This document shows positions 9,290 through 16,486 of a stretch of 20,919 nucleotides of DNA, piece after piece. Both the position numbers and the translations under genes were made by a program. The notes under the pieces are model-generated. The model saw only the letters and a list, made by a program, of their open reading frames with translations, searched no databases and was not told where the DNA came from. Source of the stretch: Clostridiales bacterium (lineage in GTDB: Bacteria > Bacillota > Clostridia > Oscillospirales > Oscillospiraceae); assembly GCA_019422005.1 (NCBI GenBank), contig JAHZEF010000012.1, positions 1-20,919 on the forward strand. The letters run 5' to 3'. Positions within the stretch are counted from its first letter, which is position 1. Each line of letters begins with the position of its first letter.

Positions 9290-10030
9290 TCATTTTTTGA
9301 CGCCGCCGAACCGGCGTGAGCGTCTGTTATAGTCTGCAATCGCCCGCTCCAGATCCTCCGGTGAAAAATCCGGCCAGAGAATATCGGTAAAATAGTATTC
9401 GCTGTAGGCGGACTGCCACAGCAAAAAGTTGGACACCCGGATCTCGCCGCTGGGCCGGATAATCAGATCCGGATCCGGGATCCCCCTGGAAAACAGCAGC
9501 TGGGCAAACCCCTGCTCCGTCAGATCGTCCGGGCTGCACATCCCTTCGGCGCACCGGCGCGCAAACGCCCTGGCCGCCCGCACAATCTCGTCGCGGCCGC
9601 CGTAATTGAGGCAGATATTGGCCTGAAAGCCCTGATACTGCGCAGACGTCTCCAGGGTGCGCGCCGCCAGCTGCTGCAGCTCTGCCGGAATTCTGGAAAG
9701 GTCGCCGAAAAAGCCCAGCCGGATGTGGTCGCGCTCCATTTTTTCCAGCGCCTCCATCAGGTATTTCTTCAGCAGGCCCATAATGGCCGCGACTTCCTCT
9801 TCCGATCGCTTCCAGTTCTCGGTGGAAAATGCATAGACCGTCAAATAGTCCATGCCGATATCACGGCAGTAAGTGGCGATACGCCGGAAATTTTCGCTGC
9901 CCGCGGCGTGGCCGGCAGTGCGGGGCAGGCCGCGCTTCTGCGCCCAGCGGCCGTTGCCGTCCAGAATAATCGCCACATGCTTCGGCACCGGGCGCTCCTG
10001 CGGCGGCGCTTTTTTCTTCAAAATACCCAT
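9290..10030 (-). CDS. uppS: Isoprenyl transferase, probably undecaprenyl diphosphate synthase
   Basis: Cis-prenyltransferase that extends farnesyl diphosphate with IPP to the C55 lipid carrier used for peptidoglycan and other wall polymers. From the ATG at 10030 it has 246 residues, a normal length. Catalytic D24 lies in ILDGNGRWA. YAFSTENWKR at about 66-75 and the C-terminal IIRPSGEIRVSNF at about 190-202 are family marks. The frame is open up to 10117 but that would run through the end of frr and add basic, unlike sequence. ATG 10030 has only a weak GTGGG-type site, so the exact start is less sure. It consumes IPP made through dxr and ispG in the same operon. Confidence 0.95.
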   Translation of the reverse strand: MGILKKKAPPQERPVPKHVAIILDGNGRWAQKRGLPRTAGHAAGSENFRRIATYCRDIGMDYLTVYAFSTENWKRSEEEVAAIMGLLKKYLMEALEKMERDHIRLGFFGDLSRIPAELQQLAARTLETSAQYQGFQANICLNYGGRDEIVRAARAFARRCAEGMCSPDDLTEQGFAQLLFSRGIPDPDLIIRPSGEIRVSNFLLWQSAYSEYYFTDILWPDFSPEDLERAIADYNRRSRRFGGVKK

Positions 10031-10044
10031 AAAACCCACTTTCA

Positions 10045-10077
10045 AACGAAGAGCCGCCTTCCGGCGGCCCCCTCGTT
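10045..10077 (-). other. Hairpin between frr and uppS
   Basis: In the 50-base gap after the frr stop, the mRNA can fold as AACGA/UCGUU outer pairs, a small internal loop, and a 6-bp GCCGCC/GGCGGC inner stem closed by GGAA. No T-run follows, so it is not an intrinsic terminator. It could affect mRNA stability or uppS translation, whose own ribosome site is weak. Confidence 0.45.
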
Positions 10078-10080
10078 CTG

Positions 10081-10632
10081 TCAGATTTCCATCAGTTCCT
10101 TTTCTTTTTTGGCGCACATATCGTCGATCTTCTTAATATACTTGTCGGTCATGTCCTGAAGATCCTTTTCGCACTTCTTCTGGTCGTCCTCCGTAAGCTC
10201 GCCTTTCTTCTTCTGGGCTTTGAACGTATCCATGGCGTCGCGGCGGATATTGCGAATGGCAACCTTGGCGTCCTCGCCGTATTTTTTCACCTGCTTGGTC
10301 AGCTCTCTGCGGCGGTCTTCCGTCAGCTGCGGAAACACCAGCCGGATCACACGGCCGTCGTTCTGCGGGTTGATGCCCAGATCTGACGTCTGAATCGCCT
10401 TCTCAATGGGCTTCAGCAGCGTCCCGTCCCAGGGCTGGATCACCAGAGTCCTGGGATCCGGCGAAGAAATGGATCCCACCTGCCCAATGGGGGTATCGAC
10501 GCCATAGTATTCCACGCTGATGCGGTCGAGAACCTGCGCGTTGGCGCGGCCGGCGCGCACAGATCCAAAGTCTGCACCCAAAACCTCCAGGGTCTTATCC
10601 ATTTTATGGCTGTATGCGCTGTAATCTGCCAT
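10081..10632 (-). CDS. frr: Ribosome recycling factor
   Basis: RRF splits post-termination ribosomes with EF-G. The 183 residues match the family length of about 185. Family marks include GRANAQVLDRISVEYYG at about 28-44, the PWD turn near 67-69, NDGRVIRLVFPQLTEDRR at about 91-108 and the lysine-rich C-terminal helix. ATG at 10632 comes one base after the pyrH stop, and its GGAGGAG site lies within the last pyrH codons, so translation of the two is probably coupled. Confidence 0.98.
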   Translation of the reverse strand: MADYSAYSHKMDKTLEVLGADFGSVRAGRANAQVLDRISVEYYGVDTPIGQVGSISSPDPRTLVIQPWDGTLLKPIEKAIQTSDLGINPQNDGRVIRLVFPQLTEDRRRELTKQVKKYGEDAKVAIRNIRRDAMDTFKAQKKKGELTEDDQKKCEKDLQDMTDKYIKKIDDMCAKKEKELMEI

Positions 10633-10633
10633 C

Positions 10634-11356
10634 TCAAATCTCCTCCTTCACAATTGTGCCGATCTTTTCTCCCATGATCACCCGATAGATATTTTCCGGA
10701 TCCTTCAGGGCGAACAGTACGATGGGAATGTGGTTGTCCATGGACAGGGACGTTGCCGTGGAATCCATCACCATGAGATGCCTGGCAAGCATCTCATCAT
10801 AGGTGATGGCGTCATATTTCACAGCGGTGGGATCCTTGGCGGGATCCGCGCTGTAAATGCCGTCGATATTCTTCGCCAGGAGAATGACGTCCGCGTCGAC
10901 CTCCGCCGCTCTCAGAACCGCGCCGGTGTCCGTTGAGAAAAACGGATTTCCCGTGCCGCAGCCGAAGACCACCACGCGCCCCTTCTCCAGATGCCGGATC
11001 GCCTTTCCGCGGATATAGGGTTCGGCAATCTTATTCATCTCCACAGCCGTCTGCACCCGGACCGGAACGCCGCGCTGTTCCAGGCAGTCCGCCACGGCCA
11101 GGCAGTTGATGACGGTGGCCAGCATTCCCATCTGATCGGCCCGGGTCCGTTCCATGCGGTCGCCGCCGTCCTTGATGCCGCGCCAGAAGTTTCCGCCGCC
11201 GACCACGATGCCGATTTCCACGCCGGCCTCCACACATTTCCTGATCACATCGCAGACGCCGCCGATCACGTCAAAATTCAGCCCCCGGTGCTGCTCGCCG
11301 GCCAGCGCCTCGCCGCTGATCTTCAAAAGTACGCGCTTATACTTGATCTCGCTCAT
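10634..11356 (-). CDS. pyrH: UMP kinase
   Basis: Phosphorylates UMP to UDP in pyrimidine nucleotide synthesis; bacterial UMP kinases are hexamers of the amino acid kinase fold. The 240 residues show KISGEAL at 12-18, GGGNFWRG at 53-60, RADQMGMLAT at 72-81 and GTGNPFFSTDT at 134-144, all expected. ATG at 11356 has AGGAG about 8 bases upstream. It is the first gene of the long leftward operon and has its own promoter. The rpsB-tsf pair that often precedes pyrH is not here; divergent glnS takes that place. Confidence 0.98.
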   Translation of the reverse strand: MSEIKYKRVLLKISGEALAGEQHRGLNFDVIGGVCDVIRKCVEAGVEIGIVVGGGNFWRGIKDGGDRMERTRADQMGMLATVINCLAVADCLEQRGVPVRVQTAVEMNKIAEPYIRGKAIRHLEKGRVVVFGCGTGNPFFSTDTGAVLRAAEVDADVILLAKNIDGIYSADPAKDPTAVKYDAITYDEMLARHLMVMDSTATSLSMDNHIPIVLFALKDPENIYRVIMGEKIGTIVKEEI

Positions 11357-11388
11357 ACCGCTTCTCCTGTTCTCAATTACTACGGTAT

Positions 11389-11417
11389 ATTCTATAATAA
11401 TTCCCCTGCGTTGAAAA
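11389..11417 (-). promoter_or_regulatory. Sigma-A-like promoter of the pyrH operon
   Basis: On the minus strand TTTTCA (11417-11412) and TAGAAT (11394-11389) are separated by 17 bases. The -10 matches 5 of 6 and the -35 4 of 6 consensus bases. The leader to the pyrH ATG would be about 25 bases. Confidence 0.6.
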
Positions 11418-11485
11418 GGGGGAATTTCATTTTTTGGCCTTTGTTTTCAGAATATTCACTTTTTTCCTTCCGCCGCTTTTAGCGA

Positions 11486-11514
11486 TTGCGAAAATGGGAA
11501 TATTGGTTTATAAT
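11486..11514 (+). promoter_or_regulatory. Sigma-A promoter of glnS
   Basis: TTGCGA (11486-11491), a 17-base spacer, then a perfect TATAAT (11509-11514). Transcription would start near 11521, giving a leader of about 49 bases, too short for a T-box. A GAGAGG ribosome site at 11555-11560 precedes the ATG. Confidence 0.82.
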
Positions 11515-11569
11515 GTCTAAACAATGATTTTACCCGCTGTAAGCGAGGATAACTGAGAGGACGAAACGT

Positions 11570-13252
11570 ATGGCAGACGAGAAGAGACCGGCGGAGCCGA
11601 AGAATTTTATTCACGCGCTGATTGACAGCGACCTGGCTCCAGGCGGACAGTATGAAGGCATGACGGTCCACACCCGTTTTCCGCCCGAACCCAACGGTTA
11701 CCTGCACATCGGTCACTGCAAAGCCCTTTGCATCGACTTCGGGACGGCGGAAAAGTATGGCGGGCTGTGCAATCTGCGTATGGACGACACCAACCCCACC
11801 AAGGAAGACGTCGAGTATGTGGAAGCCATTCAGGAGGACATCCATTGGCTGGGATTCGACTGGGGAGACCGGTTTTATTATGCCTCCGATTACTTCGATA
11901 AAATGTACGATTGCGCCGTCGAACTGATTCAGAAGGGCCTGGCCTACGTCTGTGAACTGACGCCGGAGCAGATGCGCCAGATGCGCGGCGAGGTCGGCAC
12001 GCCCGCCCAGTGCCCCTATCGCGACCGCCCCGTTGAAGAGAGCCTCTCCCTGTTCCGGCGGATGCGGGACGGCGAATTCCCCGATGGCGCCATGACGCTG
12101 CGGGCCCGGATCGACCCCGCTTCCGGCAACTTCAACATGCGCGACCCGGTGATCTACCGCATCAACCACATGCATCATCATCGTCAGGGCGACAAGTGGT
12201 GCATTTATCCCATGTACGACTTCGCCCATCCCATTGAGGATGCCCTGGAGGGAATCACCCATTCCCTGTGTTCTCTGGAATTCGAGGCGCACCGCCCCCT
12301 GTACAACTGGGTGATCGAGCATTGCACGCTCCCCTCCAAACCGCGGCAGATTGAGTTCGCCCGTCTGGGGATCGATCATACGGTCATGTCCAAGCGGAAG
12401 CTCCGCCGCCTGGTGGAAGACGGGCGCGTCAGCGGCTGGGACGACCCGCGGATGCCGACGCTCTGCGGCCTGCGCCGCCGCGGCTATACGCCGCTGGCCA
12501 TCCGAAACTTCTGCGAACGCATCGGCGTGGCCAAGTCCGCCTCCACCGTTGAGTACGCCTTTCTGGAGCATTGCCTGCGGGAGGACCTGAACGAAACCGC
12601 ACAGCGTGTGATGGCCGTGCTCCGTCCGATCCGGCTGACGGTGACCAACTATCCGGAGCATCAGACGGAAACCTTTTCCGTGGAAAACAACCCCAACGAT
12701 CCGTCCGCCGGCTTCCGGCAGGTTTCCTTCTCCCGTTCACTCTGGATCGAGCGGGACGATTTCATGGAGGAAAAGGCAGGGAAGTTCTTCCGGCTGTTCC
12801 CCGGCAATGAAGTGCGGCTCAAGGGCGCATATGTGGTGAAGTGCACCGGCTGTGTGAAGGATGACGCCGGCAATGTAACCGAGGTGCTCTGCGAATACGA
12901 TCCGGATTCCCGCGGCGGCGACCCGGCGGACGGCCGGAAAATCAAATCCACCATTCACTGGGTGGATGCAGCCACCTGCCGCACCGCAGAGATCCGCCTC
13001 TATGAAAACCTGTTTTCTGCCGCCGACCCCGACGCGGGAGATCAGGACTTTCTGGATTGCCTGAATCCCGCTTCCCTGGAAGTCTTGACCGACTGCAGGG
13101 TGGAGGCCGCGCTGGCGGATGCAGGCCCCTCCGACCGCTTTCAGTTCATGCGTCTCGGATATTTCTGCACCGACAGCCGTGATTCCGCACCGGAGCATCT
13201 GGTGTTCAACCGCGCCGTCAGCCTGAAGGACAGCTTCAAGGCCGGCAGATAA
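11570..13252 (+). CDS. glnS: Glutaminyl-tRNA synthetase
   Basis: Class I synthetase that charges tRNA-Gln directly with glutamine. The 560 residues carry PPEPNGYLHIGH at 38-49 (HIGH 46-49), the KMSKS-like MSKRK at 273-277, and the C-terminal beta-barrel anticodon-binding half after about 345 (SRSLWIERDDF is typical of GlnRS rather than GluRS). The length matches the bacterial GlnRS of about 550. ATG at 11570 has GAGAGG upstream. It is a single-gene unit with its own promoter and strong terminator, divergent from pyrH. Many Firmicutes lack GlnRS and make Gln-tRNA through GatCAB; GlnRS is known in part of the Clostridia. That lineage pattern is general knowledge, not tested here. Confidence 0.95.
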   Translation: MADEKRPAEPKNFIHALIDSDLAPGGQYEGMTVHTRFPPEPNGYLHIGHCKALCIDFGTAEKYGGLCNLRMDDTNPTKEDVEYVEAIQEDIHWLGFDWGDRFYYASDYFDKMYDCAVELIQKGLAYVCELTPEQMRQMRGEVGTPAQCPYRDRPVEESLSLFRRMRDGEFPDGAMTLRARIDPASGNFNMRDPVIYRINHMHHHRQGDKWCIYPMYDFAHPIEDALEGITHSLCSLEFEAHRPLYNWVIEHCTLPSKPRQIEFARLGIDHTVMSKRKLRRLVEDGRVSGWDDPRMPTLCGLRRRGYTPLAIRNFCERIGVAKSASTVEYAFLEHCLREDLNETAQRVMAVLRPIRLTVTNYPEHQTETFSVENNPNDPSAGFRQVSFSRSLWIERDDFMEEKAGKFFRLFPGNEVRLKGAYVVKCTGCVKDDAGNVTEVLCEYDPDSRGGDPADGRKIKSTIHWVDAATCRTAEIRLYENLFSAADPDAGDQDFLDCLNPASLEVLTDCRVEAALADAGPSDRFQFMRLGYFCTDSRDSAPEHLVFNRAVSLKDSFKAGR

Positions 13253-13328
13253 TCCGCCTGGCCAGGCAGGCCGCGGGCGCCCCCCGCGGGAACGGGCTGC
13301 CGAAAGGCGATCCGGGCAGATCCAATGG

Positions 13329-13366
13329 AAACGGGCGGGGAGCGAAGGCTCCCCGCCCGTTTTTTT
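13329..13366 (+). terminator. Intrinsic terminator of glnS
   Basis: A perfect 15-bp stem pairs 13329-13343 with 13348-13362 around GAAG, and a run of seven T (13360-13366) ends the structure. It lies 76 bases after the glnS stop. A smaller GC-rich hairpin, CCGCGGG/CCCGCGG at 13271-13289 without a T-run, lies between. Confidence 0.93.
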
Positions 13367-13414
13367 GCAGCCGGCGGATCCTGAAAGCGTCTGCAGCGCG
13401 TTTCCCGGCCCGGA

Positions 13415-13458
13415 CAACCTGAAGCAGCGGAGCCGGATGGCTCCGCTGCTTCAGGTTG
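13415..13458. repeat. Perfect 20-bp inverted repeat between convergent glnS and the GH25 gene
   Basis: Positions 13415-13434 pair without mismatch with 13439-13458 around the loop GGAT. It starts 24 bases past the stop of the leftward GH25 gene, the right place for its terminator, but neither strand has a T-run next to the stem. It may be a factor-assisted terminator, a 3'-end stabiliser or a protein site. Confidence 0.75.
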
Positions 13459-13482
13459 CAGCAAAGGTTGGCGCCGCCGGAC

Positions 13483-14358
13483 TCATTCCGGGTCTCCGGG
13501 ATGCCAGAAGCTCAGGTTCAGATCCACATCCCCTTCTATGCCCGATACGCTGCCGGTATTGGTATACTGCCACATTTGAAAGTCGTAGTAAAATCCCGGC
13601 GCCTCATCGTACTGCGCCAGCCAGAAAACATACTCGTCCAGCGCCAGGAGGTTGTACTCCTGATAGCCAAACGCCTGATTGAAGTAGATCCCCGCCGGAT
13701 ACCCCGCCGCCGCGATGGTCCCGCAGAATGCGTCTGCGCACGCGGTCAGGGTCACCGGATCCATGCCGTCGGTACGCGCCTCCTGCGGAATATCTTCCCA
13801 GTCGAAGATAATCGGATACGTGATTTCCAGGCCCTCGATCGCCCGCAGGACAAGTTCCGCCTCCTCGACAGCCTCTTCCACTGTCACAGCCTGCGAAAAG
13901 AAGTAGACGCCCACCTGGATTCCGTTTGTCAGCGCGCCTTCCACATTGTCATAAAACAATTCGTCCAGCACCGTATCCCCTTTGGTATAGCCCCGATAAC
14001 CCACCCGGATCATTGCATACTCCACACCGTCTCCGGCCACGGCAGACCAGTCAATCTGCCCCTGGTGGGAGGAAACGTCAATGCCCCGGCTGGCCTTCGG
14101 GCTGCCGTGATAAACCAGGTACTCGCCGTCCGCCGCAAACGCCGTCAGATCATAGCGGTTTTTTGCCAGGCCGGCGATGACGCCGTCCGGCTCCGCCGAT
14201 CCCCCGCCGGCATGCAGCTCCGGCTCCGGCTCATCCTGCCCCGCAAGGCCGCCGATCCATTCAAATCCAAACCAAAGCACGGCAAACACAGCCGCCACGC
14301 AGAGAAAGATCAGGGCCATGGTTCCCAGTCCCGGCCCTCCTTGTCGTTTTCGCATCAT
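13483..14358 (-). CDS. Membrane-anchored GH25 muramidase (lysozyme-like)
   Basis: Predicted to cut the beta-1,4 bond between N-acetylmuramic acid and N-acetylglucosamine in peptidoglycan. The 291 residues begin with a basic stretch and one hydrophobic helix at about 13-32, so it is likely tethered outside the membrane. An acidic, glycine-rich linker at about 40-57 leads to a GH25 barrel from about 90 to the end. GIDVSSHQG places the first acidic residue at D94, FDWED gives catalytic E188 and D186, and MWQYTNTGSV with DVDLNLSF is the typical end. Two ATG stand in tandem (14358 and 14355) after GGCGGAAGG; spacing favours the second slightly. It is divergent from the CapA-like gene, and no wall-binding repeats are seen. 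A role in wall remodelling is inferred. Confidence 0.93.
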   Translation of the reverse strand: MMRKRQGGPGLGTMALIFLCVAAVFAVLWFGFEWIGGLAGQDEPEPELHAGGGSAEPDGVIAGLAKNRYDLTAFAADGEYLVYHGSPKASRGIDVSSHQGQIDWSAVAGDGVEYAMIRVGYRGYTKGDTVLDELFYDNVEGALTNGIQVGVYFFSQAVTVEEAVEEAELVLRAIEGLEITYPIIFDWEDIPQEARTDGMDPVTLTACADAFCGTIAAAGYPAGIYFNQAFGYQEYNLLALDEYVFWLAQYDEAPGFYYDFQMWQYTNTGSVSGIEGDVDLNLSFWHPGDPE

Positions 14359-14382
14359 TGCCTTCCGCCTTTCCTACTCTGC

Positions 14383-14411
14383 AGTATAGCACAAAGCGCG
14401 CGTTTCGCCAA
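14383..14411 (-). promoter_or_regulatory. Promoter of the GH25 gene
   Basis: On the minus strand TTGGCG (14411-14406), a 17-base spacer, then TATACT (14388-14383). The leader would be only about 18 bases, just enough for the GGAAGG ribosome site. Confidence 0.75.
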
Positions 14412-14456
14412 GCTGTGATTTCTTTCGCGAAATTTCCCCCATTTTCAAAAAATCCG

Positions 14457-14485
14457 TTGTTTATTTTCTGCACTTATTGTAGAAT
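14457..14485 (+). promoter_or_regulatory. Promoter of the CapA-like gene and dCMP deaminase
   Basis: TTGTTT (14457-14462), a 17-base spacer, then TAGAAT (14480-14485). The leader of about 30 bases contains a strong AAAGGAGG ribosome site at 14508-14515. Confidence 0.7.
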
Positions 14486-14522
14486 AGGAATCAGTTACAG
14501 ACAAGATAAAGGAGGTTTCGAT

Positions 14523-15884
14523 ATGGCAGATCAAGAATATGAGCGCGACGAACAGCTGCTGGAAGCGCGCCGCCTGAAACGCCTGGAACTGAAACGGAAG
14601 CGTATGATCCGCAAGCGCATCACCCTCGGCGCGATCTTTTTGGTTTTGGTCGTCCTGATCATTGTGATTTTCAAGTCCTGCGGGAAAAAAGATGATCAGC
14701 AGGCCGATCCGCCTCCCACGGAACCTGAAAATTCGCAGCAGGACGAGCTGCCGGCACAAACCGCCACAGCCACATTGTCCGCCGTCGGCGACATTATGGT
14801 TTATGACAGCCAGTTGGCGGACGCCTTGCAGTCCGACGGAACCTATCAGTTCCTGCCCAGTTTCGCACCAATCAGCACGCTGCTGACTGCGTCCGACGTG
14901 ACAGTGGGCAACTTCGAAGCCAATCTGGCCGGCCCCCCCTATTCCGGAAAGCCGGATTTCCGCGCGCCGGAGTCCCTGGCCACCACGCTGGCAGGCCTCG
15001 GCTTTGACATCCTGCAGACCGCCAACACCTACAGCATCCAAAACGGCCTGTCCGGGCTCACCGGCACCATCAACGCCATCCGAAGCGAAGGGATGGATTC
15101 CCTGGGCACCTACCTCTCTGCGGATGACAAAGCGCAGAACCAGGTTGTCGTCAAGGAGGTCAACGGCATCCGCATGGCCTTCCTGGGCTTCACAAAGGGC
15201 TTGAACAACCTGACGCTGCCCGAAGGCTCCGATTACTGTGTCGATCTGTTGTACACCGACTACTATACCACCTACAACACCGTCGACCGGACCGCCATTA
15301 CCCAGGCCGTGGCTGCCGCCCGCGCCCAGGATCCGGACGTCATCATCGCCATGGTTCACTGGGGAAGCGAATACGACACTGCAGTCAGTTCCACGCAGGA
15401 GGAGATCGCCGACCTGCTGTTCCAGGACGGCGTGGATGTGATCCTCGGCACCCATTCCCATATCGTCGGCCCCATGGAGATGCGGACCGTTACGGTCGAT
15501 GGGAAGGAAAAGAACGTATTCATCGCATATTCGCTGGGTAACTTCCTGGCCGCCATGGAGCGGGACGACCAGACCTATCTGCGGGAAAGCGTCGTGCTGA
15601 ATCTGGAGTTTACCAAATCCGGCGACGAAACGACAATTTCCAATGTGGACTACGTGCCGGTTTACCTCTTTGACAACGGCGCCGACGCAGTCAACCGCTA
15701 CGAGCTCCGCGCCGTGTATGACGTCCTTGCCGATCAGCCCGACGCAGAAACCCAGACGCTGATGGAGCAGGCTTTGACGCATCTGAAGGCCAACACCGCA
15801 TCCGATTATGAGCGCGGTGCGTCCGCCGACGCCCCGACTGATCCCACAACGCCCTCCGCAGGCGATACAGGAGGAACAGAATGA
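14523..15884 (+). CDS. CapA-like, membrane-anchored metallophosphatase-fold protein
   Basis: Belongs by its motifs to the CapA/PgsA-like family (PGA_cap), known from poly-gamma-glutamate capsule synthesis but widespread with unknown roles. From the ATG at 14523, which follows AAAGGAGG, it has 453 residues. A strongly basic N-terminus (about 16-32) precedes one membrane helix (about 33-50), so the domain is outside the cell. A Pro/Glu-rich linker (about 55-80) follows. The family motifs are AVGDIM (D90), VGNFEANL (N130), HWGSEY (H279), GTHSH (H311, H313) and YSLGNF at about 336-341. The usual NNH motif reads N169-T-Y, so a metal-ligand histidine appears replaced. The C-terminus is a Thr/Pro/Ala-rich tail. 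No capB, capC or other capsule genes are nearby, so a capsule role is not supported. Confidence 0.88.
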   Translation: MADQEYERDEQLLEARRLKRLELKRKRMIRKRITLGAIFLVLVVLIIVIFKSCGKKDDQQADPPPTEPENSQQDELPAQTATATLSAVGDIMVYDSQLADALQSDGTYQFLPSFAPISTLLTASDVTVGNFEANLAGPPYSGKPDFRAPESLATTLAGLGFDILQTANTYSIQNGLSGLTGTINAIRSEGMDSLGTYLSADDKAQNQVVVKEVNGIRMAFLGFTKGLNNLTLPEGSDYCVDLLYTDYYTTYNTVDRTAITQAVAAARAQDPDVIIAMVHWGSEYDTAVSSTQEEIADLLFQDGVDVILGTHSHIVGPMEMRTVTVDGKEKNVFIAYSLGNFLAAMERDDQTYLRESVVLNLEFTKSGDETTISNVDYVPVYLFDNGADAVNRYELRAVYDVLADQPDAETQTLMEQALTHLKANTASDYERGASADAPTDPTTPSAGDTGGTE

Positions 15885-16366
15885 AGCGCCAGGATTACAT
15901 TTCATGGGATGAATATTTTATGGGCGTCGCCATGCTGGCCGCCAGGCGCAGCAAGGATCCCAATACACAGGTGGGCGCCTGTATTGTCAGTCCGGATAAT
16001 ATCATCCTTTCCACCGGCTACAACGGCTTTCCCAAAGGATGCAGCGACGACGAATTCCCCTGGGAACGGGAGGGCGCTGAAACCAAATATCCTTTTGTGG
16101 TCCATGCCGAGCTGAACGCCATCCTCAACTGCAACGGGAAATCCCTGCAGGGCGCGAAAATCTATGTGGCGCTGTTTCCATGCAACGAATGCGCCAAGGC
16201 GATCATCCAGTCCGGAATCAGCGAGGTGATATACCTGTCCGACAAGTACGCATCCACCTCGGCCACGCAGGCCTCCAAGCGGATGATGGGCGCGGCAGGC
16301 GTGGCATACCGCCGCCTGCAGACCGGTCTGCAGGCGCTCACGCTGAACTTCCAGATTCAGGAGTAG
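15881..16366 (+). CDS. dCMP deaminase family protein
   Basis: Probable deoxycytidylate deaminase, converting dCMP to dUMP for thymidylate synthesis. The 161 residues hold the zinc site H75-A-E77 with C101 and C104 (PCNEC), and the family marks NTQVGACIV and STGYNGFPKG. SD-YASTSATQASKRM near 120-134 is typical of dCMP deaminases rather than ComE-like late competence forms. ATG at 15881 overlaps the stop of the CapA-like gene as ATGA, with AGGAGG just upstream inside that gene, so the two are translationally coupled. A ComEB-type name is also used for this family. Activity is predicted from motifs only. Confidence 0.92.
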   Translation: MKRQDYISWDEYFMGVAMLAARRSKDPNTQVGACIVSPDNIILSTGYNGFPKGCSDDEFPWEREGAETKYPFVVHAELNAILNCNGKSLQGAKIYVALFPCNECAKAIIQSGISEVIYLSDKYASTSATQASKRMMGAAGVAYRRLQTGLQALTLNFQIQE

Positions 16367-16405
16367 CTGCAGGATCGTCCGGCCCCGCCGGACTGCGGCA
16401 GCTGC

Positions 16406-16441
16406 CAAGGCGCCGGGCAATACAAATTGCCCGGCGCCTTG
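16406..16441. repeat. Perfect 16-bp inverted repeat between convergent dCMP deaminase and PPTase genes
   Basis: Positions 16406-16421 pair fully with 16426-16441 around ACAA. It begins 39 bases after the deaminase stop and could end transcription from both sides, but only a broken T-run (TTGATTTCT) follows on the plus strand and none on the minus strand. Its status as an intrinsic terminator is uncertain. Confidence 0.7.
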
Positions 16442-16455
16442 ATTTCTGATAACGG

Positions 16456-16481
16456 CCCGCAGGGGAACCGAGCCCTGCGGG
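16456..16481 (-). other. Hairpin just after the PPTase gene
   Basis: A 9-bp stem, CCCGCAGGG at 16456-16464 with CCCTGCGGG at 16473-16481, around an 8-base loop, starts 5 bases past the PPTase stop. No T-run follows on the minus strand. It may slow polymerase or protect the mRNA end; a weak terminator is possible. Confidence 0.45.
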
Positions 16482-16486
16482 GGGTG

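Noticed and set aside
6202..9300. Long rightward frames opposite rseP, dxr and cdsA
   Set aside because: Antisense shadows of clear genes, with His/Gln/Arg-rich products and no motifs.
9271..9339. Longer N-terminus for cdsA
   Set aside because: It overlaps the end of uppS; the shorter start has a GGAGGGG site and begins right at the first membrane segment.
10031..10117. Longer N-terminus for uppS
   Set aside because: It would run into frr and adds basic sequence unlike the family.
11515..11569. T-box or other riboswitch in front of glnS
   Set aside because: The leader from the predicted start site is only about 49 bases, too short for a T-box, and no terminator/antiterminator pair is seen.
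14358..14522. Upstream extension of the CapA-like gene to an ATG at 14358
   Set aside because: It would start before the promoter at 14457-14485 and bypass the AAAGGAGG site next to the ATG at 14523.
14445..15905. Leftward 486-codon frame opposite the CapA-like gene
   Set aside because: The plus strand carries a promoter, strong ribosome site, membrane helix and family motifs; the antisense product has none of these.
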